A stretch of 64,000 bases of DNA, taken from NCBI GenBank assembly GCA_034666985.1, contig JAXDKS010000045.1, forward strand, positions 62,001 through 126,000, read 5' to 3'. This document shows positions 35,300 through 44,119 of this stretch, piece by piece. The position numbers were made by a program, and so were the translations under genes. This DNA is from DATARR01 sp034666985 (GTDB taxonomy: Bacteria; Acidobacteriota; Thermoanaerobaculia; Multivoradales; UBA5704). The notes under the pieces are model-generated. The model made no database searches. It saw nothing but the letters and a program-made list of their open reading frames with translations, and had not been told where the DNA came from. Numbering within the stretch: position 1 is the stretch's first letter; each line of letters starts with the position of its first letter.

Positions 35300-35794
35300 C
35301 TACCCCGGCCGGCTGTACAGCGCCTCGTGATGGGGCCGGCCTTCTTCGATGGACTCGATCTCGCCAGCGGCGAGCAGCCGCCGCAGGTGCATGGAGACCA
35401 TCCGCGGATCGGGCAGCCGGCGGAGCCGGTCGCGATACCGGCGAGCGACCTCGTCGGTGACGGCCGAGGTCCCGAACGGCTGCCCCACCGGCCAACCCTT
35501 CACCACCAGCGCCACCATGCGGCTCAGCCGCGGCTTGCGGCCGGGGTCCGGGTCGGGAGCGGTGACCGGCAGGACCGGGATGCCCGGGCGGCTCGCGAGC
35601 TCCATGGCGGTGCCGGCCGCTCCCCGCAAGGTCTCGAGATTCCTGGTCAAGGTCTCCAGCTCGGCCGCGTGCTGCTCCCGATGCTGCCGGTGGTGGGCCT
35701 CCCGTTGCGCATGGAAGGCCTCGCGCTCGCGGTGGGTGGCGATCTGCGCTTCCAGGTTCTCCAGAAGCGAGGAGAGGGATACGTCGGGCGTCAT
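35300..35794 (-). CDS. Hypothetical protein with coiled coil and winged-helix-like C-terminus
   Basis: 164 aa from the ATG at 35794, which has GAGGAGG 5 bp upstream. The N-terminal third is a His/Glu-rich coiled coil (THREREAFHAQREAHHRQHR). The C-terminal third reads like a winged helix (VTDEVARRYRDRL, PRMVSMHLRRLLAAGEIES, then EGRPHHEALYSRPG). A DNA-binding role is plausible. It faces away from 36294 across the 21-bp repeat array, and no recognised family could be named. Confidence 0.6.
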   Translation of the reverse strand: MTPDVSLSSLLENLEAQIATHREREAFHAQREAHHRQHREQHAAELETLTRNLETLRGAAGTAMELASRPGIPVLPVTAPDPDPGRKPRLSRMVALVVKGWPVGQPFGTSAVTDEVARRYRDRLRRLPDPRMVSMHLRRLLAAGEIESIEEGRPHHEALYSRPG

Positions 35795-35827
35795 CGCGAC
35801 CTCCTCGTCCGCGGCCCACCCCGAAGC

Positions 35828-36247
35828 GTGGGCGGCCAGCCCCAGGGGTCGCGCGTGCGGACCCACGCCATCTGCTGCAAATCAATTCTCATGAGCTGCA
35901 TGTTAGAAGATTTCTGCTGCGAAATCCAGCGCGTTCGTGACTGCGATCGAAAAATCTGCTGCAAATATCTATAAATCCTCGGCACGGCCCATGGGTCGTG
36001 CTGCATGACCCAAGCAATTGGCAGCAGATTCTTCGAGATTTGCAGCACAACACCATAATTTTGCGGCTCAATTCTGATGATTTGCAGCAGATGAAAAGGA
36101 CAGGCAAGCTCGCGACTCGGGTCTTGCAGTCCGTGATTCGGGTCGGGTGACGGGCCTCAAGATTTTTGCAGCAGAATTCATGGGTCGCGCGTCCTGACCC
36201 ACGGGTCCTGCAGCACATTCCGTGGGTCTTGCAGCTCACTTGGAGGT
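35828..36247. repeat. 21-bp-period tandem array II (about 20 diverged units)
   Basis: The 500-bp region between 35794 and 36294 has no convincing gene. Cut every 21 bp from 35870, it falls into aligned units: positions 4-10 are usually TGCWGCA (for example at 35873, 35957, 36083, 36167 and 36209) and many units end in TGGG. The phase holds across 20 units without insertion. GGGTC-N9-GACCC dyads stand at 35846, 35993 and 36182, in register with the period (distances 147 and 189 bp). Local AT content is higher than in neighbours. Plus-strand frames contain stops; a minus-strand Cys-rich frame is open but shows no coding features. Confidence 0.82.
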
Positions 36248-36293
36248 CCCGGCCTCCCTTGACCCGGACCGCGGGTCGGGGCAGAGTGAAGCC

Positions 36294-37070
36294 GTGTACG
36301 TGATCGCCATCCACTACCGCCCGGGCGCCGGAGAGGCCCTCGCCGCGCCGCTGGCCGAGGCCCTGGGCGTCACGCTCTACGAGGCGCGGGCAAGGCTGGC
36401 CGATCCGGAGGGCGGGCCGGCCGTGGTGGACACCTACGGCGAGATCGAGCCCGCCTGGGCCTGCACCGGCCGGCTGCGGGCCAACGGCTTCGCCCCCATC
36501 CTCATCACCCCGGAGGACGTGGAGTCAAACGCCTCCCGTTTCCTGGTGCGCACCTTCACCCTCTCCGGAGAGGGGCTCACGGTGGTGTCGCGCCGCGGGG
36601 AGACGACCGAAGTCGCCTACCGCGAGATCGACCTCTTCCTGAAGGCCACCCGCCTCGACGAGCGGACGGAGGTGAAGACCACCGAGCAGCGGAAGTTCAG
36701 CGCCGGCCGGGCCATCCTCTCGGGCGGCCTGATGCTCACCAAGAAGACGCGCACGGTCGAGCAGGTGACCACGGAGGAGCGGGACGACTTCCTCCAGCTC
36801 TACAGCAGCGGGCGCCCGCCCGTGGTCTTCCACGCCTCGGGCCTTAACTACCAGCCGTTGGGCTCCGATCTCCAGCCGTCCGTGGCGGCGAACTTCGCCC
36901 GGCTGGTCGAGACCCTGCGCAAGTCCGCGCCCCAGGCCCGCTTCGACGAGCGGCTGGCCAACCGCGCCGGCCGCGCCCGCATCCTGGGCCCGCTGCTCAA
37001 GGACCGGCACCTGGACGTCGCCGTCTCGCTCCTCGCCCGGGTGCTGCGGGCACCCGGAAGCAGCCGATGA
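36294..37070 (+). CDS. Hypothetical cytoplasmic protein upstream of a two-component system
   Basis: 258 aa from the GTG at 36294; the frame continues to 36222 but enters the repeat array. No signal peptide or membrane helix. The N-terminal VIAIHYRPGAGEALAAPLAE and LGVTLYEARARL suggest an alpha/beta domain that handles a degenerate pairing, with a middle part containing SRRGETTEVAYREIDLFLKA. Similar proteins occur as uncharacterised genes in delta-proteobacteria-like and acidobacterial genomes. It overlaps the response regulator gene by 4 bp, so it belongs to the long rightward operon. Confidence 0.65.
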   Translation: MYVIAIHYRPGAGEALAAPLAEALGVTLYEARARLADPEGGPAVVDTYGEIEPAWACTGRLRANGFAPILITPEDVESNASRFLVRTFTLSGEGLTVVSRRGETTEVAYREIDLFLKATRLDERTEVKTTEQRKFSAGRAILSGGLMLTKKTRTVEQVTTEERDDFLQLYSSGRPPVVFHASGLNYQPLGSDLQPSVAANFARLVETLRKSAPQARFDERLANRAGRARILGPLLKDRHLDVAVSLLARVLRAPGSSR

Positions 37071-37741
37071 AGCTGCTGCTGATCGAGGACTCGGTCCGGC
37101 TGCGGTCGACCCTGGGCAAGGGGTTGAGCAAGGCCGGCTATGCGGTCGACACCGCGAAGGATGGCCGGGAGGGGCTCTGGTTCGCCACCGAGAACGAGTA
37201 CGACGTCATCGTCCTCGACCTCATGCTGCCGGAGATCGATGGCCTGACCGTGCTGGGCGAGCTCCGCCGCCGGGGCAAGGGGACGCACGTCCTGATCCTC
37301 TCCGCCCGGGACCTGGTGGAGGACCGGGTCCAGGGGCTCTCGCGCGGCGCCGACGACTACCTGGTGAAGCCGTTCTCCTTCGACGAGCTGTGCGCGCGTC
37401 TCCAGGCCCTCGTCCGCCGATCGTACCAGGCCAAGAATCCCCTGATCCGCATCGGCGGGTTGGAGATCAACACCGCGGCCCGGCGGGTCACCTATGCCGG
37501 TCGCCCGGTGAGCCTCACCCCTCGCGAGTACAGCCTGCTGGAGATCCTGGTGCTGCGCGCCGGCGAGGTGGTGAGCCGCCGGGACCTCTGGGAGCGGCTC
37601 TACGAGCTCCACTCCCAGGCCGAGAGCAACGTCGTCGACGTCCTGGTCTACTCCCTGCGCAAGAAGCTCGACCCTGAGGATCCGCAGCGCGTCGTCAAGA
37701 CCCGGCGCGGTTTCGGCTACGTGATCGAAAACCCATCATGA
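37067..37741 (+). CDS. OmpR/PhoB-family response regulator
   Basis: 224 aa. The receiver has acidic residues in LLLIEDS, phosphoacceptor Asp51 in VLDLMLPEIDG and Lys in YLVKPFSFDEL. The C-terminal winged helix reads VSLTPREYSLLEILVLRAGE followed by SNVVDVLVYSLRKKLD. It pairs with the overlapping histidine kinase gene (4-bp overlap). The sequence is closest in style to QseB/PmrA/CopR-type regulators of envelope genes, which fits the downstream ArnT, PepSY and efflux genes. Confidence 0.95.
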   Translation: MKLLLIEDSVRLRSTLGKGLSKAGYAVDTAKDGREGLWFATENEYDVIVLDLMLPEIDGLTVLGELRRRGKGTHVLILSARDLVEDRVQGLSRGADDYLVKPFSFDELCARLQALVRRSYQAKNPLIRIGGLEINTAARRVTYAGRPVSLTPREYSLLEILVLRAGEVVSRRDLWERLYELHSQAESNVVDVLVYSLRKKLDPEDPQRVVKTRRGFGYVIENPS

Positions 37742-40140
37742 GGTCTCTTCGCGGCCGCCTCACCCTCTGGCTGCTGGTCGGCATGGGCCTGCTCCTGGCC
37801 GCCGGAGGGCTGGTCCTGAACCGGGCCATCAGCTCACGGCTGCGCCGGGAATACGACGAGTCGCTGATCGACAAGGCGGAATCCCTGGAGACGATGACCG
37901 AGCAGCAGGCGGGAAGGATCCTGCTGGAGTCCGCCGACGTGGGCATGCCCGAGTTCGATGCGCAGGAGAACCCGGACTACTTCCAGCTCTGGCTGGGCGA
38001 CGGCTCGGCGGTCCTGCGCTCCCGGTCCCTCGGCTCCCGGGACCTGCCCAGGCCGAGCGGTCCCCTCGACCGGCCCCGGCTGAGCGATCTCACCCTGCCG
38101 GATGGCAGACATGGACGCCAGGTCGAGGTCAGCTTCCGCCCGCGTCTGGAGCCGGAGGAAGGCCAGGAGGCGCAGAACGAGCAGAGCCCTGCCGCAGGCA
38201 ACCTCAGAGTCACCCTGGCGGTCGCCCACGGACGGGAGGAGCTCGACGCCTTCCTCACCTCGGTGCACGTGACGCTGGCGCTCGTGGTCCTCGGTCTGCT
38301 CGCCGGGACCGCCCTGCTGGTGAAGGCGGTGGTCGGGATCGGCCTCGCGCCTCTGGACAGCCTCGCGCACCGTCTGGAAGGGATGGACGCCGAGTCTCTG
38401 GGGACGACGATGACGGTCGCGGATGCCCCTGCCGAGCTCGTTCCCATGATCCGCCACCTGGACGGTCTGCTGGCGAGGCTCCACGAGTCCTTCGCGCGCG
38501 CGAGGGCGTTCTCCGCCAACCTGGCTCACGAGCTGCGCACCCCGCTGGCCGAGCTGCGCGCGGTGACGGACGTGGCCTTGAAGTGGCCCGAGGACTCCGC
38601 CTCCTGGCTGGCGTCCTGCGAGGAGATCCGGGCCATCGGGCTGCAGATGGAGACCGTGGTGGTGAACCTGCTGGCTCTGGCCCGCTGCGAGGCGGGTCAA
38701 TACCCGATCCAGACGTCGGAGGTCTGCCTGCGCGAGCTGGCCGCGGGCTGCTGGAGCGCCTTCTCGGCGCAGGCGGAGGAGAAGAGGATGGAATTCCATC
38801 TGGACGTCCCGGAGGGGTTCACCCTGGTCACCGACCGGGAGAAGCTGGCGCTGATCCTGTCGAACCTGTTCTCCAACGCGGTGGCCTACGGCTCCCCGGA
38901 ATGCCCGGTGACGTGCTCTGCGGCGGCGAACGCAGCCGGCTTCGCTCTTCGCGTGCGCAACTGCACCACGGCCCTCGCCCCCGGCGACCTGCCCCGGATC
39001 TTCGATCGCTTCTGGCGCAAGGACCCCGCGCGCTCGGGAGGCCACACGGGTCTCGGGCTCGCCCTGGTGGCGGCCCTCTGCGAGACGCTGGGGCTCCAGA
39101 AGGAGGCGCGCCTCGGCGACGGCGCTTTCGAGATCATCCTACGAGCCCTTCATCATCCCTTCATGGAAGCGCCGCTAGCATCGGCGCTGCATGGGGGGCC
39201 TCAACTTCCAGTCTCTGCAGGACTCGAAGCCTGCGCAGAGCGCGGGTCTCGCCGGCGCGCTGGAAGGCGGCCCTCGCTACGCGGCGCTCCTCTTCGCCGT
39301 CTGCGGCTTCATCCTCCTCTTCTTCGGCGGCCTCGGAACCATCCCACTGCTCGATCCCGACGAGGGGCGGTATGCCGAGATCCCGCGCGAGATGCTCCTG
39401 CGGGGCGACTTCGTGACCCCGCGCCTCAACGGCGTGCTCTACTTCGAGAAGCCGCCGCTCTACTACTGGCTGAACGCTGTGGCCCTCGCGGCGCTGAGCC
39501 GCCCCGAGATCGCCTCCCGGCTGACCGGCGCCGGCTGCGGGCTGGCCGGCCTGGGGCTGGCCTGGCTTCTCGGGCTCTCCATGGGCGGGCGGCGGACAGG
39601 GCTCCAGGCCGCGATCGTCCTCGGTACCACTCCTCTCTACGTCGCCCTCGCCCGGACGGCGATCATCGACATGACCGTGACGTTCTTCCTGAGCGCTACG
39701 CTGACCTGCTTCTGGCTGGCCCAGGAGAAGGACGGCGACCGCGGAGCGCGACCCCTCTGGTACGGCGCCTTCGTCTCCGCCGCGCTCGCTACGCTCTCGA
39801 AGGGGCTCATCGGCATCGTCATCCCGGGCGCGGTGGTGTTCCTCTTCCTCCTCTTTACCCGGCGCTGGCAGGTGCTGCGGCGGGTGCCCTGGGTGGGCGG
39901 TCCGCTCCTGTTCCTCGCCATCGCCGTTCCCTGGCACGTGCTGGCGGCGCAGCGAAACCCGGACTTCCTCTGGTTCTACTTCATCCACGAGCATTTCCTC
40001 CGCTACGCCACACCCATCGCCGACCGGCAGCAGCCCTTCTGGTTCTTCGGCCCCGTCGTGGTGCTGGGAATGCTCCCCTGGTCGGGGCTGCTCCCGGCTA
40101 TCGTGACGCTCTTCCGCCGCTGCCCGGAGCGGCTCCGTGA
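37738..40140 (+). CDS. Sensor histidine kinase whose frame runs on into the next gene
   Basis: The kinase proper spans about 37738-39170 (roughly 475 aa). It has two membrane helices (near residues 10-30 and 180-205), a periplasmic loop between them, a HAMP-like linker, H-box FSANLAHELRTPLAEL (His264), N-box ILSNLFSNAVAYG and G-box HTGLGLALV. There is no stop at the natural end (FEIILRAL). The frame stays open to 40140, out of frame with the glycosyltransferase gene at 39191, giving an Arg/Pro-rich tail of about 320 residues that looks like a shadow translation. A TAG at 39178-39180 in the +1 frame suggests a small shift or a lost stop. Confidence 0.8.
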   Translation: MRSLRGRLTLWLLVGMGLLLAAGGLVLNRAISSRLRREYDESLIDKAESLETMTEQQAGRILLESADVGMPEFDAQENPDYFQLWLGDGSAVLRSRSLGSRDLPRPSGPLDRPRLSDLTLPDGRHGRQVEVSFRPRLEPEEGQEAQNEQSPAAGNLRVTLAVAHGREELDAFLTSVHVTLALVVLGLLAGTALLVKAVVGIGLAPLDSLAHRLEGMDAESLGTTMTVADAPAELVPMIRHLDGLLARLHESFARARAFSANLAHELRTPLAELRAVTDVALKWPEDSASWLASCEEIRAIGLQMETVVVNLLALARCEAGQYPIQTSEVCLRELAAGCWSAFSAQAEEKRMEFHLDVPEGFTLVTDREKLALILSNLFSNAVAYGSPECPVTCSAAANAAGFALRVRNCTTALAPGDLPRIFDRFWRKDPARSGGHTGLGLALVAALCETLGLQKEARLGDGAFEIILRALHHPFMEAPLASALHGGPQLPVSAGLEACAERGSRRRAGRRPSLRGAPLRRLRLHPPLLRRPRNHPTARSRRGAVCRDPARDAPAGRLRDPAPQRRALLREAAALLLAERCGPRGAEPPRDRLPADRRRLRAGRPGAGLASRALHGRAADRAPGRDRPRYHSSLRRPRPDGDHRHDRDVLPERYADLLLAGPGEGRRPRSATPLVRRLRLRRARYALEGAHRHRHPGRGGVPLPPLYPALAGAAAGALGGRSAPVPRHRRSLARAGGAAKPGLPLVLLHPRAFPPLRHTHRRPAAALLVLRPRRGAGNAPLVGAAPGYRDALPPLPGAAP

Positions 40141-40756
40141 TTGCCCGCATCTCGTCTTCCTGGCCTGCTGGGCCGGGTTCGTCATCCTCTTCTTCTCGGT
40201 GTCCCGCTCGAAGCTCGTGCCCTACGTCCTGCCGGCCTTCCTGCCGCTGGCCGTCCTGGTGTCCCTGGCGCTGGCCGAAGCCGACCCGACCCGAGCCCGG
40301 GCGTGGATTCGCACCGGCGCAACGATCGGGGCCCTGCTCATGGGTTGTCTCTGGGCCGTGGGACCCCGGGTAGCCCACGATCGCAGCGCCCACGAGGTCG
40401 CACGCTTCCTGAAGGGTCGGCTGGGCCCGGAGGACGAGGTCTACTCCTACCGGTTCTATCCCCAATCCCTGCCGGTCGATCTCGGCCGGCTGATCGGCGT
40501 CGTCCGCTACCGGGGCGAGCTCGCCTTCGGCATCGATCACCTGCCGCCCGAGGTGCGCGCTCACCGCTTCCCTACGGCTGAGCAGTTCCGTGACCGCTGG
40601 CGCTCCTCCCCCCGGCCGATCTATCTGGTGCTCGAGAGCTCGGACCTCGGCCACATGGAAGGGGACCGGCTGGCTCCCGGGCCCATCGTATTCCGGCAGA
40701 GCCGGTTTCTCCTGATGACCAACCAGCGATTCCCGAACGAAAGGAAACCATTATGA
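39191..40756 (+). CDS. ArnT-like glycosyltransferase (GT83/PMT superfamily), first copy
   Basis: 521 aa, about ten membrane helices. The first periplasmic loop LLDPDEGRYAEIPREMLLRG with its acidic pair, and the following RLNGVLYFEKPPLYYW, are diagnostic of ArnT/PMT-type integral glycosyltransferases, which move a sugar from a polyprenyl-phosphate donor to an outer-face acceptor. ArnT itself adds aminoarabinose to lipid A. No aminoarabinose synthesis genes are in the window, so the sugar is unknown. It overlaps the kinase's run-on frame and, by 4 bp, the PepSY gene. Confidence 0.9.
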   Translation: MGGLNFQSLQDSKPAQSAGLAGALEGGPRYAALLFAVCGFILLFFGGLGTIPLLDPDEGRYAEIPREMLLRGDFVTPRLNGVLYFEKPPLYYWLNAVALAALSRPEIASRLTGAGCGLAGLGLAWLLGLSMGGRRTGLQAAIVLGTTPLYVALARTAIIDMTVTFFLSATLTCFWLAQEKDGDRGARPLWYGAFVSAALATLSKGLIGIVIPGAVVFLFLLFTRRWQVLRRVPWVGGPLLFLAIAVPWHVLAAQRNPDFLWFYFIHEHFLRYATPIADRQQPFWFFGPVVVLGMLPWSGLLPAIVTLFRRCPERLRDCPHLVFLACWAGFVILFFSVSRSKLVPYVLPAFLPLAVLVSLALAEADPTRARAWIRTGATIGALLMGCLWAVGPRVAHDRSAHEVARFLKGRLGPEDEVYSYRFYPQSLPVDLGRLIGVVRYRGELAFGIDHLPPEVRAHRFPTAEQFRDRWRSSPRPIYLVLESSDLGHMEGDRLAPGPIVFRQSRFLLMTNQRFPNERKPL

Positions 40757-41124
40757 AACGGATCTCGATCCTCACCTGTCTCGCCGGCGCCCTCCTGACG
40801 GTGGGCAGCCTGTGCGCCGCCAACACCGTGAAATCGGACATTCCGGCCGACTTGGCCAAGCAGGCCAAGATCAGCCTGGAGACGGCCCGCGCCACGGCTC
40901 TCGCCAAGGTGCCGAACGGCACGGTGAAGTCCGAGGAGCTCGAGAAGGAGCACGGCAAGCTGATCTACTCCTTCGACATCCAGGTGCCCGGCAAGTCCGG
41001 CATCGAGGAGGTCAACGTGGACGCCATCGACGGCAAGGTCCTCGGGGTGGAGCACGAGAGCGCCAAGACCGAGCGTCGCGAGAAGGCGAAGGAGCACAAG
41101 GAGCATCACCCCCCGGGGCACTGA
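40753..41124 (+). CDS. Exported PepSY-domain protein
   Basis: 123 aa with a signal peptide ending in SLCAA. The mature part is one PepSY domain: ISLETARATALAKVPNGTVK, then EHGKLIYSFDIQVPGKSGIE and EVNVDAIDGKVLGVEHE. The tail is Lys/His-rich (AKEHKEHHPPGH), which could bind metal. PepSY domains modulate proteases or bind ligands in the periplasm and are often under two-component control. It sits between the two ArnT-like genes, overlapping the first by 4 bp. Confidence 0.9.
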   Translation: MKRISILTCLAGALLTVGSLCAANTVKSDIPADLAKQAKISLETARATALAKVPNGTVKSEELEKEHGKLIYSFDIQVPGKSGIEEVNVDAIDGKVLGVEHESAKTERREKAKEHKEHHPPGH

Positions 41125-41127
41125 TCT

Positions 41128-42891
41128 TTGGATACCACTGGAGAGAGCCGCGAGGGGGTGGTCGTTTCCTGGGTGCGCCAGCCGCTGGTCCTGGCCGTGA
41201 TCCTGGCGTTCATCGTCTGCTTCGCCGGGATCTGGTCCCATCATCTATGGAGCCCTGACGAGCCCACCGGCGCGGCCGTCGGCCGGGAGATGCTGGAGAG
41301 CGGCGACCTTGTCGTTCCGCGCCTGAACGGCCAGCCGTTCCTGGAGAAACCTCCTCTCTACTGGTGGGCTCAGGTGGCGGCCCTGCGGCTGTGGGGCGTC
41401 ACGGTGCCGGCGGCACGGCTCCCCTCCGCCCTGTTCAGCGCCCTCACCCTGCTCGTGACCTTCGAGTTGGGGCGGCGGCTGAACGGCCGGCGGACCGGAC
41501 TGCTCGCGGTCGCCGTCCTGGGCTCGACGTTTCTTTTCGTCGCCGAGGCGCAGCGGGTGGTCGTGGACCCGGCCCTGGCGTTCTTCGTCGCCCTGGCTCA
41601 CCTGGGTTTCGTGATCCTCGCCGAGCCCCGGGCTCCCGCCGAGCGGCGCGGCGCCCTCGGGCTCATCGCCCTCGCCGTGCCGCTCGCGTTCCTGTCGAAG
41701 GGAGTCGTGGCTCTGGGTCTCGCCGTGGCACCTCCCGTGCTCTGGCTGGTGGCGACGCGGCGCCGGCGAGCACTGCGCGAGCTGGTGCCGCTGGCTCTCG
41801 TGGGAATCCCCGTCTTCGCCCTGGTCGTCATGCCCTGGGCCCTGGCCCTCGTCAAGGCCGCCGGCGGCCAGGCTCTCCAGGAGTGCCTCGGCAACAACAC
41901 CGTGCAACGCCTCTTCAACTCCCGAGGGAGCGTCTACGGCCACACCCAGCCCGTCACCTACTATCTGACCAGGGGTCCGGCCGTGCTCCTCCCCTGGTCG
42001 CTCGCCATCCCGGCGATGCTGCGGGCCGGCGTTCTCCGCGGCGCTGCGAGCCGCCCCGGCAGCGAAGCGAGAGCCCTCCTCTTCGGGACCTTTGTCCTCG
42101 GCATCCTCCTCCTGTCGGCGGCCGCGAGCAAACGGGAGCTCTACCTCCTGCCGCTCCTCCCGGCGTTCTCCGCCTGTGTCGCCTGGTGGCTGGACGGGTG
42201 GGCGCAGCGGAGCGCCCAGGCGCAGCGCTGGGACCAGGCGACCCTGGCCTGCTTGGCGGCGCTGGCGGCAGCCCTGCCGCTGATCCTCTGGCTCGCGGCT
42301 TTCGTGGTGCTCCACACTCGCCTGTCGTCCCTCCAGGCCGGGCTGAGCTCGGGCGTCTTGGCCGCGTCCGGGTTCATTGCCGCCGGGGCGAGCGGGTTTC
42401 TCCTGGTTCGCCTGAGGAGGTCCCTGCGGGATCGGAACGCCGCGCGGCTCTCCGTCCCGTGGGTCATCACTTCTTTCCTGGTGCTGTTCCTCGCGCTGGA
42501 GACCACCGTCCAGGCCCTCATCGATCCCGTCAAGCGCATGAGCGATCTGACGGCGGCGGTCTCACGGGTGATGCCCGGAGACGATCCCGTGCCGGCCTAT
42601 CTGCCGCCCAAGGATTCTCCGGAGAGCGTTTATGGCATGATCTCGTTCGATCTGAGGCGCCGGACGCAGCCGCTGAGGACCCCCGACGAGCTACGGGCCT
42701 TCATGGAGCAGGAGCCGGGCGCGCGTGTCGTCTTACGGGCCAATGAAGCTGCGGAACTCCCTTCGGACCTCCTTGGGCGCCTCGTCATCCTGTATGACGA
42801 GAGGGGCCGCAAGGCCTCTCCTTTCGTCATCGCGAGTTGGGGACGTGAGGAGCTGGCGTCACGGAAAAGGGTGCGTGCGACGCGTCGCTGA
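41128..42891 (+). CDS. ArnT-like glycosyltransferase, second copy
   Basis: 587 aa, starting at a TTG three bases after the PepSY stop. It has about eleven membrane helices and the ArnT-type loop LWSPDEPTGAAVGREMLESG followed by RLNGQPFLEKPPLYWW. It is clearly paralogous to the gene at 39191 but has diverged, so the two may act on different sugars or acceptors. The C-terminal soluble part (about residues 470-587) is longer. The following TolC gene starts inside its last 17 bp. Confidence 0.88.
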   Translation: MDTTGESREGVVVSWVRQPLVLAVILAFIVCFAGIWSHHLWSPDEPTGAAVGREMLESGDLVVPRLNGQPFLEKPPLYWWAQVAALRLWGVTVPAARLPSALFSALTLLVTFELGRRLNGRRTGLLAVAVLGSTFLFVAEAQRVVVDPALAFFVALAHLGFVILAEPRAPAERRGALGLIALAVPLAFLSKGVVALGLAVAPPVLWLVATRRRRALRELVPLALVGIPVFALVVMPWALALVKAAGGQALQECLGNNTVQRLFNSRGSVYGHTQPVTYYLTRGPAVLLPWSLAIPAMLRAGVLRGAASRPGSEARALLFGTFVLGILLLSAAASKRELYLLPLLPAFSACVAWWLDGWAQRSAQAQRWDQATLACLAALAAALPLILWLAAFVVLHTRLSSLQAGLSSGVLAASGFIAAGASGFLLVRLRRSLRDRNAARLSVPWVITSFLVLFLALETTVQALIDPVKRMSDLTAAVSRVMPGDDPVPAYLPPKDSPESVYGMISFDLRRRTQPLRTPDELRAFMEQEPGARVVLRANEAAELPSDLLGRLVILYDERGRKASPFVIASWGREELASRKRVRATRR

Positions 42892-44119
42892 GTGTCTCGC
42901 CGTTCTCGCCCTGGCCGTCGCGGCTCCCCTGCCCTGCCAGACGCCTCCCGCTCCCGGGCTGGCGGCCACGCCGCAAGCTTTGACTCTGGAGGAAGCCCTG
43001 ACGACCGCCATCGCCGCCAACCCCGCCATCGCCGCGGCGCGGCTGGGCCGGGAGGAGGCGCGGGCGCGCGGGGACGTGGCGCGCCAGCGGCCCAATCCGG
43101 AGCTGTCGTTCGAGGAATCGCCACAGGATTTTCCGCGGGACACGGCGGCGCTCTCCGTGCCGATCGAGCGGGGGGGCAAGCGGCGCCGGCGGATCGAGTT
43201 GGCGGCGGCCCAGGCGAGGAGCGGCGAGGCGGAGCTCGCGCGCCTGCTGACCGAAACCCGCAACCAGGTGCGCCGGGCCTACTTCGCCCTGGCTGCCGGA
43301 CAGCGGCGCGCCGGCGAGGCGGAGGAGCTGCAAGGCTTGGCCGGGCGCGCCCGCGACGCCGCCCGGGCGCGCTTCGAGGCCGGCGACGTGCCCCGCCTCG
43401 ACGTGCTCCAGGCGGAGCTTTCGTCGGCCCAGGCGGCGAGCGAGGCGGACAAGGCCCGCGGACTCCTGGTGGGCGCCCGCGGCGATCTCAACGCGCTGCT
43501 CGGCCGCCCGCTCGACGCACCGCTCGCGGTGAGCGGCGGGTTGGACGCCGGCCGGGTGCCGCCGCCCCAGGCCGCGGTCGACCTGGCCCTGAGGTCGAGC
43601 ACCGAGCTCGCCGTGCTGGAGCTCGGGATCGCCCAGCAGCGGGCCCAGATCGAGCTCGCCCGGGCCGAGACCGTCCCCGACCTGACCGCCGGCGCCGGGG
43701 TCCTCCACCACGCGCCTCCCGACTTCAACTGGGGCTGGCGCGCGTCGCTCGCCATCCCGCTGCCGATCTTCACCCGCAACCAGGCTCAGGTGCGGCTGGA
43801 GCAGGCGACGCTGGCGCGCTTGCAGGGCGAGCGCGATGCCGCCGCGGCGCGGGTACGAGGGGAGGTCTACGCCGCCGCCGCCAACGCCGAGGTGCAGCGG
43901 CAGGCGTTCCTGCGTTTCCGTGACGAGATCCTCCCCCGGGCCGCGGAGGTCGAGCGCATGGCCGAGGACTCCTACCGTTCGGGCCAGACCGGCCTCGTGG
44001 CCCTGCTCCAGAGCCTGCAGTCCGTGCACGACCTGCGCCTCCAGGCGGTGCAGGCGGGGACCGACTATCAGAACGCGCTCGCCGACCTGGAGCGGGCCAT
44101 CGGAGCGCCGCTGCCGTGA
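42875..44119 (+). CDS. TolC-family outer-membrane efflux protein (second system)
   Basis: 414 aa from the GTG at 42875, chosen because it starts a signal peptide (RRVAECLAVLALAVAAPLPC) and overlaps the preceding gene slightly; the frame is open to 42725. TolC repeats are visible (LTLEEALTTAIAANPAIAAA and VDLALRSSTELAVLELGIAQ). The subgroup with PNPELSFEESPQ and RGGKRRRRIELA resembles CusC/CzcC-like channels. It overlaps the adaptor gene by 4 bp. Confidence 0.9.
   Translation: MRRVAECLAVLALAVAAPLPCQTPPAPGLAATPQALTLEEALTTAIAANPAIAAARLGREEARARGDVARQRPNPELSFEESPQDFPRDTAALSVPIERGGKRRRRIELAAAQARSGEAELARLLTETRNQVRRAYFALAAGQRRAGEAEELQGLAGRARDAARARFEAGDVPRLDVLQAELSSAQAASEADKARGLLVGARGDLNALLGRPLDAPLAVSGGLDAGRVPPPQAAVDLALRSSTELAVLELGIAQQRAQIELARAETVPDLTAGAGVLHHAPPDFNWGWRASLAIPLPIFTRNQAQVRLEQATLARLQGERDAAAARVRGEVYAAAANAEVQRQAFLRFRDEILPRAAEVERMAEDSYRSGQTGLVALLQSLQSVHDLRLQAVQAGTDYQNALADLERAIGAPLP

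Noticed and set aside
35828..36247. CRISPR array or TIGR-like guide array
   Set aside because: There are no unique spacers between conserved repeats; units are contiguous, diverged 21-mers, and no Cas-like gene is near.
35889..36314. Cys-rich protein of about 141 residues on the minus strand
   Set aside because: The frame is open only because of the 21-bp periodicity; no ribosome site, and a second minus frame is also largely open. Treated as a repeat array.
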